64,000 nucleotides of DNA, from NCBI RefSeq assembly GCF_017094485.1, contig NZ_CP064786.1:1860001-1924000 (forward strand), given 5' to 3'. A program made the position numbers and the translations under genes. The stretch is from Natranaeroarchaeum sulfidigenes (lineage in GTDB: Archaea; Halobacteriota; Halobacteria; Halobacteriales; Natronoarchaeaceae). Below the pieces are notes generated by a model. That model was not told where the DNA came from, searched no databases, and saw only the letters and a list, made by a program, of their open reading frames with translations. Below, one piece after another: positions 20,863 to 26,400 of the stretch (the stretch's first letter is position 1; each line of letters opens with the position of its first letter).

Positions 20863-22701
20863 ATGTACGAACACGACGTAATCGTGGTCGGCGCGGGAGG
20901 CGCGGGCCTTCGCGCGGCGATCGCCGCACAGAACGCTGGCGCAGACACGGCCATCGTGACGAAACTCCACCCGGTCCGGAGCCATACCGGTGCGGCAGAA
21001 GGAGGAATCAACGCCGCGCTCCGTGAGGGTGACGACTGGGAGCTACACGCCTACGACACGATGAAGGGGTCGGACTATCTCGGCGACGCCCCAGCAATCG
21101 AGACGCTGGCACAGGACGCCCCCGAGGACGTCATCAAGCTCGAACACTGGGGAATGCCCTTCTCTCGTGAGGAGGACGGTACAGTCTCCCAGCGACCGTT
21201 CGGTGGGCTCTCGTTCCCGCGCACGACGTACGCGGGCGCGGAAACAGGACACCACCTGCTACACACGATGTACGAGCAGGTCGTCAAGCACGGCGTGCAA
21301 GTGTACGACGAGTGGTTCGTCGCGGATCTTGCGATCTCCGGTGAGGAGGACCCGGAGGACCGGACCTGTCACGGCGTCGTCGGGTACGACGTCCAGTCCG
21401 GCGAGATTGCCGGGTTCAAAGCGAACGACGGCGTGATTCTTGCGACTGGTGGTCCCGGACAGGTGTTCGATCATACCACGAATGCGGTCTCCTGTACGGG
21501 CGATGGGCAGGCGATGGCCTACCGTGCTGGCGTCCCGATGGAGGACATGGAATTCGTCCAGTTCCACCCGACAACGCTCCCGTCCACAGGAGTGTTGATC
21601 TCCGAAGGAGTCCGCGGAGAGGGTGGAATCCTCTACAACGCCGACGGGGAGCGATTCATGTTCGAGCGTGGCTACGCGAACAACGAGGGGGAACTCGCAT
21701 CGCGGGACGTCGTGTCCCGCGCCGAGTTGACAGAAATAAACGAGGGGCGTGGTATCAACGACGAGTACGTGCATCTCGATATGCGCCACCTTGGGGAGGA
21801 ACGAATCAACGATCGACTTGAAAACATCCTCCACCTCGCGGAGGACTTCGAGGGCGTCGACGGGATGAAAGAGCCGATGCCGGTCAAGCCCGGGCAGCAC
21901 TATGCAATGGGCGGGATCGAGACCGACGAGAACGGCGAAACGTGTATCGAGGGCCTCTACGCGGCAGGCGAATGTGCCTGTGCGTCGGTTCACGGCGCGA
22001 ACCGCCTCGGTGGGAACGCGCTGCCGGAGCTAATCGTGTTCGGCAAACGCGCCGGGAAGCATGCTGCCGGAGCGGACCTTGGCGAGGCAGAGATCCCAAC
22101 CGGGCGAACGGACGACGCGGAGGACGGTGAGGTCGATACCCCGGTCGAACCGGGTGCGATCGATCCAGCGGATGGCAGTGCGGTCGCCGACGGCGGCACC
22201 GGAACGATCGCCGATCCCGACACGATTGTCGAGACGGCTGTCGAACGACAGCGTGATCGTGTGGAGTATCTGCTCGAAAAAGACGATGGAATCCAGCACG
22301 CCGAGATCCGCGAACGGCTTCAGAAGGCGATGACGGAGAACGTCAACGTCTTCCGGAACGAGGAGGGACTACGGACCGCACTCCGCGAGATTCGAAAGGC
22401 GCGTGAGGACTATCAGGATGTCTACGTTGACGATCCTTCGCGGACGTTCAACACCGATCTCCAGCAGACGATCGAGACGCGTAACCTCATTGATCTCGCC
22501 GAAACGATTACGCTCGGTGCACTCGCACGTGACGAGTTCCGCGGTGCGCACTGGCGACAGGAACATCAGGAGCGCAAAGACGACAAGTGGCTCAAGCACA
22601 CGCTGATTTCGTGGGAAGACGGATCGCCAGACATCTGGTACAAACCGGTGCTTCTGGAGGGCGAAAACAAGACGTACGAGCCGAAAGAGCGTAGTTACTG
22701 A
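20863..22701 (+). CDS. sdhA: Succinate dehydrogenase flavoprotein subunit
   Basis: This 612-residue catalytic subunit has the FAD-binding GAGGAGLRAA at 10-19 and the expected covalent FAD His41 in RSHTGAAEGG. Substrate and active-site segments are HPTTLPSTGVLISEG and HGANRLGGNAL. Between the capping and helical domains there is an acidic insertion (about 410-455), a common halophilic feature. It oxidises succinate to fumarate. It starts 3 bp after sdhB and ends the operon. The next gene is convergent. Confidence 0.96.
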   Translation: MYEHDVIVVGAGGAGLRAAIAAQNAGADTAIVTKLHPVRSHTGAAEGGINAALREGDDWELHAYDTMKGSDYLGDAPAIETLAQDAPEDVIKLEHWGMPFSREEDGTVSQRPFGGLSFPRTTYAGAETGHHLLHTMYEQVVKHGVQVYDEWFVADLAISGEEDPEDRTCHGVVGYDVQSGEIAGFKANDGVILATGGPGQVFDHTTNAVSCTGDGQAMAYRAGVPMEDMEFVQFHPTTLPSTGVLISEGVRGEGGILYNADGERFMFERGYANNEGELASRDVVSRAELTEINEGRGINDEYVHLDMRHLGEERINDRLENILHLAEDFEGVDGMKEPMPVKPGQHYAMGGIETDENGETCIEGLYAAGECACASVHGANRLGGNALPELIVFGKRAGKHAAGADLGEAEIPTGRTDDAEDGEVDTPVEPGAIDPADGSAVADGGTGTIADPDTIVETAVERQRDRVEYLLEKDDGIQHAEIRERLQKAMTENVNVFRNEEGLRTALREIRKAREDYQDVYVDDPSRTFNTDLQQTIETRNLIDLAETITLGALARDEFRGAHWRQEHQERKDDKWLKHTLISWEDGSPDIWYKPVLLEGENKTYEPKERSY

Positions 22702-22716
22702 TCGGTTCCCTTTTTA

Positions 22717-22914
22717 TTATTCGAGACCGAGTGCGGCGAGTAGATCGAAGCCGATACCGAGCCACTGGATCAGTTTGTACCCCGCGTAGATTCCGACGAT
22801 ACCCATCAGGCCGGGAAGTTCCGGCGGGGCGGGGATCGGAATCTGGAGGTAGCTAAATAGTGCGCCCGCGAGGAGTCCGGTAAGCATCGCAAGCGCTGTC
22901 AGTGTAACGTTCAT
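22717..22914 (-). CDS. XapX-domain small membrane protein
   Basis: This 65-residue protein has two hydrophobic helices (about 5-24 and 34-58) joined by a Pro-rich loop, IPIPAPPELPGLMGI, and ends with KLIQWLG. This is the XapX/DUF1427 pattern, a short membrane module often found near transport genes. The function is unknown. It converges on sdhA and is alone. Confidence 0.8.
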   Translation of the reverse strand: MNVTLTALAMLTGLLAGALFSYLQIPIPAPPELPGLMGIVGIYAGYKLIQWLGIGFDLLAALGLE

Positions 22915-23002
22915 TTGTCCCTACTTCGAGGGGGAGCAGACAAAACAGTTACCCGACCATCGGAGCGAGATTTATAAGTCGGCGTAGCATAGCTGAGTGT
23001 GA

Positions 23003-23107
23003 GGAAGGGTAGCTCAGTGGTAGAGCGCCACCGTCCGGTGAGGGGTTTCCCTTGCCGACGCGGTGAATACTCAAAGGCTTCGCGTGGTTCAAATCCCGCC
23101 CCTTCCG
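23003..23107 (+). pseudogene. tRNA-like gene with 5' half intact and aberrant 3' half
   Basis: Acceptor GGAAGGG/CCCTTCC pairs perfectly (23003-23009 with 23100-23106), and the D-arm GCTCAGTGGTAGAGC is normal. After CCACCGTCCGGTG there is a 35-40 nt insert. The 3' end has a TTCAAAT loop, but its 5' stem half is CGTGG instead of the expected GCGGG, so the T-stem cannot form. Read with U33, the anticodon would be CCG (Arg), possibly with an intron at 37/38, but the anticodon stem is also imperfect. The stretch before the T-loop (CTTCGCGTGGTTC) matches the repeat modules behind tRNA-Arg. It is more likely a tRNA rebuilt or damaged by repeat insertion than a working gene. Confidence 0.5.
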
Positions 23108-23220
23108 CTTTTGCGACGAGTAGACACGAGGAGCAAAGCGTACACTGAGGGATTTGAGCAGATCAGTCGCGCGCAGCGAAGCGAGCACGTCTGAGCGAGT
23201 TCAAATCCCGCCCCTTCCGC
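23108..23220 (+). repeat. tRNA-tail repeat module, locus 1
   Basis: A 112-bp module ends in a second copy (23199-23220) of the tRNA 3' segment found at 23087-23108 (GTTCAAATCC..CCTTCCGC, 22 bp). Inside, in order, are an imperfect hairpin CTTTTGC/GCAAAG, an inverted T-loop GGGATTTGA (23149-23157), and a 43-base loop with GCGCAGCGAAGCGAG and ACGTCT. The same plan occurs behind tRNA-Arg at 25.9 kb. Confidence 0.8.
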
Positions 23221-23442
23221 GATCGTACCCTCGGCAAAAACGGAGACCACAACGGGCCAGAACGAGATACCGCTCCGGGAATCGGAGCCCTGAATGGAGC
23301 AGATCTGTGCTAATAGGTGACAGAATACATACTCGACAGGAGTCGAAAGAACCTGCCTGAGATCTGTGATAACGGCTTCAAATGTCGAGGATCGTCCTCA
23401 CAGATCACGCTGTGAGCCCAGTAATCCGGAGAGGGAACCGGG
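23221..23442. other. Intergenic stretch with AGATCTGTG repeats
   Basis: No gene is seen. AGATCTGTG occurs at 23301, and GATCTGTGA (23361-23369) is followed 28 bases later by its inverse TCACAGATC (23398-23406). The arms could form a hairpin or bind a dimeric protein. Confidence 0.5.
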
Positions 23443-23480
23443 TTCGACAATCGTTGTAGAGTGGTTTTATTATTGTCGAA
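23443..23480 (+). promoter_or_regulatory. Operator-like inverted repeat around a TATA box
   Basis: The arms TTCGACAAT (23443-23451) and ATTGTCGAA (23472-23480) are a perfect 9-bp inverted repeat separated by 20 bases. They flank TTTTATTA, the likely TATA box of the downstream winged-helix gene. The placement fits autoregulation. Confidence 0.6.
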
Positions 23481-23496
23481 GGGTAACCGGTGAGTG

Positions 23497-23739
23497 ATGA
23501 CAGTCACGTCCCGGAGTGCGGAAGCGGAGGTCGAACCGCTTCCCGAGGAATTAGAGTCTGCACAGGCGAAGCTCGTGTATCTCTGCCTGCGACAGTTCGA
23601 GAACGGTGCGACGGTCGATCAGATCCAATCACAGGTCGGCATTACCAAGCTCGCGCTGCACAGCCTGTTGCGGTCACTCTCCGGCAAGGGATATGTTCGA
23701 TGCGAGGACGGATGTTACTACCCTGTGCGAAGCGACTGA
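23497..23739 (+). CDS. Small winged-helix DNA-binding protein
   Basis: This 80-residue protein is nearly all one winged-helix domain. LESAQAKLVYLCLRQFENGA is followed by the helix-turn-helix VDQIQSQVGITKLALHSLLRSL and the wing KGYVRCEDGCYYPV. The type is common in haloarchaea as a stand-alone regulator, and no ligand domain is present. ATG 23497 is preferred over an overlapping GTG. A perfect inverted repeat brackets its promoter, consistent with self-control. The target genes are unknown. Confidence 0.75.
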   Translation: MTVTSRSAEAEVEPLPEELESAQAKLVYLCLRQFENGATVDQIQSQVGITKLALHSLLRSLSGKGYVRCEDGCYYPVRSD

Positions 23740-23886
23740 GTGCCCCTTTTCTGGACGCAAACGTATACCGGTCGCAGAATCGGTCAGCGATTGGAGAACC
23801 GATAGCCTCGGGAAGGGCAACCATCCCGAAAAGGTGTAACAGGACGAGTTTGGACCACTGGCCGTACGGTTCCCTCCGGTGAGTGG

Positions 23887-23994
23887 TCAGACCGCCACAA
23901 GTTGTTCACGGAACGCAACCAGCAGCAGACCAGAAATCATGGCGGAAACGCCGATCCGCCAGGGATCCTCAATTCTTGACGTGAATCCGACCAC
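23887..23994 (-). CDS. Possible 35-residue membrane peptide
   Basis: A GTG-initiated frame downstream of the HD-domain gene encodes a short peptide with RIEDPWRIGVSA followed by a hydrophobic helix (MISGLLLVAF). There is no clear ribosome site. The remainder of the 280-base gap between 23740 and 24020 shows nothing else. It is tentative and supported only by residue pattern. Confidence 0.3.
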   Translation of the reverse strand: MVGFTSRIEDPWRIGVSAMISGLLLVAFREQLVAV

Positions 23995-24020
23995 GAACCA
24001 TCGGCGTCAGAACTCACGGC

Positions 24021-24821
24021 TCAGAGTTCGATCCGTTCGACCAGCCTGTCTTCGTCTTCGCGGGCGTTGATAGCGACGATTCGAATGTGGTCTTCAAGCC
24101 GAGAGTTTTTTAGTTTCCGTTTGAGCAGGTTATCTACTTGGTAGACGCCAGCGGCATTGGTCATCCTGATCTCCACGAGGACGGACCGCTCCTCACCGGG
24201 TCGGAGCGAGACGGTGTCGATCGCCCGACTGGAGATCGTATTGATTCCGCGCCCACCATCCTCGTACGGAACGCGTGAGCGCCCCCGTTCCATATCAAGC
24301 GCGTCGGCGACGCGAATCACGCCAGCCTCGGTCGTCAGTGGCGTCTCGGAGCTGTGATGACAGAGGATGGCGTGAAGTACTTCGCCTTTGATCCGGATGG
24401 CGTCTGACAGGTCGTAGAACTCGTCGAGGAGACGATCGAGGATATCCGCGGCCAGCGGGAGCGAGTAGTATGCGTGATCGTCGCGATGGATGACGTGACC
24501 GATATCGTGAAGCGTTGCAGCGAGAGCGATAATCACCGGTTCGTCGGCTTCGTCGAGGCCTTGCTGTCGGGCGCCGTTGAATTCGACACCAGCGGATTTC
24601 AGGAGATCGTAAAGACAAAGCGCGCGATGCTGGACGATCTCGATGTGTTTCGCTCCATGATCGTTGTACCGCATTCGATCGACGGGATTGACGTTTTGGG
24701 CCTCGAGATAGGTCTGTATCTCCGTATCCTGGTGGATTCGTTCGAGGACATCGTTGACTCGCTCGTCGGGGAAGGCATGATCGTCCGCGGGCGAGTACAC
24801 GCGATGGTCGGAGTCGGACAT
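24021..24821 (-). CDS. HD-domain metal-dependent phosphohydrolase
   Basis: This 266-residue HD-superfamily protein has metal-ligand motifs including His59, the HD pair in TLHDIGHV (His105-Asp106), AILCHHSSE, and a distal Asp in RVADALDMERG. The family hydrolyses nucleotides or other phosphoesters, and the substrate cannot be read from the sequence. The C-terminal 70 residues form a beta-rich extension (VSLRPGEERSVLVEIRMTN). It is transcribed leftward in a region of small single genes. Confidence 0.85.
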   Translation of the reverse strand: MSDSDHRVYSPADDHAFPDERVNDVLERIHQDTEIQTYLEAQNVNPVDRMRYNDHGAKHIEIVQHRALCLYDLLKSAGVEFNGARQQGLDEADEPVIIALAATLHDIGHVIHRDDHAYYSLPLAADILDRLLDEFYDLSDAIRIKGEVLHAILCHHSSETPLTTEAGVIRVADALDMERGRSRVPYEDGGRGINTISSRAIDTVSLRPGEERSVLVEIRMTNAAGVYQVDNLLKRKLKNSRLEDHIRIVAINAREDEDRLVERIEL

Positions 24822-24868
24822 ACCGGTACTGAGTGTGGGAACGGGAAAAAGTCCTCCGAGTGCACTGT

Positions 24869-25363
24869 TCAGAACACGATTCGGTTCTCCACGGCCGCAC
24901 CAGCCCGAACAGCTGCGTCGTAGTCGGGTTCGACGCCAGGGTTGTCACCGCTCCATTTGTAGGTGATTCGTCCATCGCCGTCGACGATGAACACCGATCG
25001 CTTGGCGACGCCATTGACCTCTGTGTCGGTAAAGTCATTCGAGACACCGTGGTCGTCGAGAATCTCTTGGTTCAGATCGCTCACGAGTCCGAACTCGAGG
25101 TCGTTCTGACTGCGGAACTCGTTGAGCGCAAATGGAGTATCCCGGCTGATGCCGTACAGCGTCGCTCCCACGTCCTCAAATGACGCGAGCTGGTCCTGGG
25201 ATCCACACATCTCGTCGGTACAGATACTCGTGAACGCGCCCGAGAAGAACACAGGTGCGATTGGACCACTGTCGAGCTCCTCCGAGAGCGTTACCGACTC
25301 GATGTCACCGGTTGCAATCGGTGCAGTAAAATAGAGTGCGTCTTCGCCCGTATTAACTATCAC
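24869..25363 (-). CDS. Peroxiredoxin (AhpC/TSA family)
   Basis: This 164-residue thioredoxin-fold peroxidase has the peroxidatic Cys48 in FFSGAFTSICTDEMC. Cys53 in the same loop is a candidate resolving Cys, as in BCP-type enzymes. The fold continues with YGISRDTPFALNEFRSQNDL and SVFIVDGDGRITYKW. It reduces peroxides in the cytoplasm using a thiol donor. GTG 25363 gives a normal N-terminus. The residue before the Cys loop is Ser (FFSGAF) rather than the usual Pro. Confidence 0.88.
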   Translation of the reverse strand: MIVNTGEDALYFTAPIATGDIESVTLSEELDSGPIAPVFFSGAFTSICTDEMCGSQDQLASFEDVGATLYGISRDTPFALNEFRSQNDLEFGLVSDLNQEILDDHGVSNDFTDTEVNGVAKRSVFIVDGDGRITYKWSGDNPGVEPDYDAAVRAGAAVENRIVF

Positions 25364-25498
25364 GCCGTGCGTTGTCGGGTTTCCGTCAAATCAGTTCCGT
25401 TTGGGGGAGAACGCATGGAGGAGCGGCGATCCGGTATCGTGTCTCTGAAATCCCATGCAAAAAGCCTATAATCGCGAGCGAGCAAGCAACGTATAGAG

Positions 25499-25795
25499 AT
25501 GGCAGTTGAAATCACACCGCTGTTCGCTGTGCCCGGCGGGATGGAGCTAGTGGTGGTCTTGCTCATCGCAGTGCTTTTGTTCGGTGCAAACAAGATCCCG
25601 AAACTTGCTCGGTCGACCGGCGAAGCGATGGGGGAGTTCCAGAAGGGCCGAGAAGAAGTGGAACAGGAACTACAGGAAATTCGAGAAGGAGCCGATGTCG
25701 ACACGGACATCGATACGGATATCGACACCGACCTCGACACTGACACGACCCCGTCGAGCACCGACACCGAAACTGAAACCGAGACGAATAACTAG
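25499..25795 (+). CDS. tatA: Twin-arginine translocase subunit TatA
   Basis: This 98-residue protein has one N-terminal membrane helix (about 14-30, GMELVVVLLIAVLLFG), then the FG-hinge and amphipathic helix NKIPKLARSTGEAMGEF of TatA/E proteins. The C-terminal tail is a low-complexity series of Asp-Thr repeats. TatA forms the pore through which folded Tat substrates leave, the main export route in haloarchaea. It lies directly upstream of tRNA-Arg. Confidence 0.93.
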   Translation: MAVEITPLFAVPGGMELVVVLLIAVLLFGANKIPKLARSTGEAMGEFQKGREEVEQELQEIREGADVDTDIDTDIDTDLDTDTTPSSTDTETETETNN

Positions 25796-25822
25796 TCGCC
25801 TTTTTATCGAGTCATGTTGCCT

Positions 25823-25895
25823 GGGCGTGTGGCCTAGCGGATAGGGCGAAAGGTTCCTAACCTTTCGATCGCGGGTTCGAATCCCGTCACGCCCG
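25823..25895 (+). tRNA. tRNA-Arg (CCU)
   Basis: This 73-nt gene has acceptor GGGCGTG/CACGCCC and discriminator G. The D-arm is CCTAGCGGATAGGG. The anticodon stem AAAGG/CCTTT has loop TTCCTAA (anticodon CCT). The T-arm GCGGG-TTCGAAT-CCCGT is intact. CCA is not encoded. Its 3' 22 bases recur three more times downstream, the last copy decayed. Confidence 0.97.
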
Positions 25896-26004
25896 TTCTC
25901 GTACCGAGCGCTAGTGAGGTCGAGAACGAACCGCAGGGATTCGAAGTACGGATCGAGGGGGCGGAGCGACTGACGTTCCGGTGGTTCGAATCCCGTCACG
26001 CCCG
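25896..26004 (+). repeat. tRNA-tail repeat module, locus 2 copy 1
   Basis: Together with the tRNA 3' end, the first 72 bases (25874-25945) recur exactly at 25983-26054. The order is hairpin GTTCTCG/CGAGAAC (25895-25927), inverted T-loop GGGATTCGAA (25936-25945), a 39-base loop, and a copy of the tRNA-Arg 3' end (25983-26004). Confidence 0.9.
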
Positions 26005-26117
26005 TTCTCGTACCGAGCGCTAGTGAGGTCGAGAACGAACCGCAGGGATTCGAATCAGGGAGGTCACGCGCAGCGAAGCGAGGACGTCTTCATGTGGTTC
26101 GAATCCCGTCACGCCCG
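26005..26117 (+). repeat. tRNA-tail repeat module, locus 2 copy 2
   Basis: It begins as an exact copy of module 1. Its 43-base loop after the inverted T-loop (26045-26054) contains CGCGCAGCGAAGCGAG and ACGTCTTC, nearly identical to the loop behind the 23.0-kb tRNA-like locus. It ends in tRNA-Arg 3' copy 26096-26117. Confidence 0.9.
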
Positions 26118-26244
26118 TCATCGACTGCGAGTTATAGCGAGTAGTAATGACGACACCTCGGGACTCGACCCCGAGAGACACAGCCCGCACAATAGGTGAA
26201 GCGTACGAGCACGATTGTCTCCGCTCGGATCCATGCCACGCCCG
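26118..26244 (+). repeat. Decayed tRNA-tail repeat module, locus 2 copy 3
   Basis: The same plan is recognisable: CGAG-rich hairpin region, inverted T-loop variant GGGACTCGA (inside hairpin CTCGGG/CCCGAG), a GTGAAGCGTACGAGCACG loop, and the tail CCACGCCCG. The sequence has drifted. From 26245 to the next start codon there is AT-rich promoter-type sequence. Confidence 0.6.
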
Positions 26245-26400
26245 TCTCGTGCAACGACGTCAGAGCGAGCCATAGCCCAGTGAGTGAACGCTGTTCTGAC
26301 AGTGTGAACTGGATATTTCATTTATGATTTTAGACATGTGTAAGACATTACATTCAGAGGCAGCTTTATTGTAGATTGTTTCATCGTTTTGTTCGTTACA

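Noticed and set aside
23003-26117. Integrated element bounded by the two tRNA-type loci
   Set aside because: The two tRNA ends differ in sequence (GTTCAAATCC versus GTTCGAATCC families), no integrase lies between, and the genes inside are ordinary housekeeping types such as tatA.
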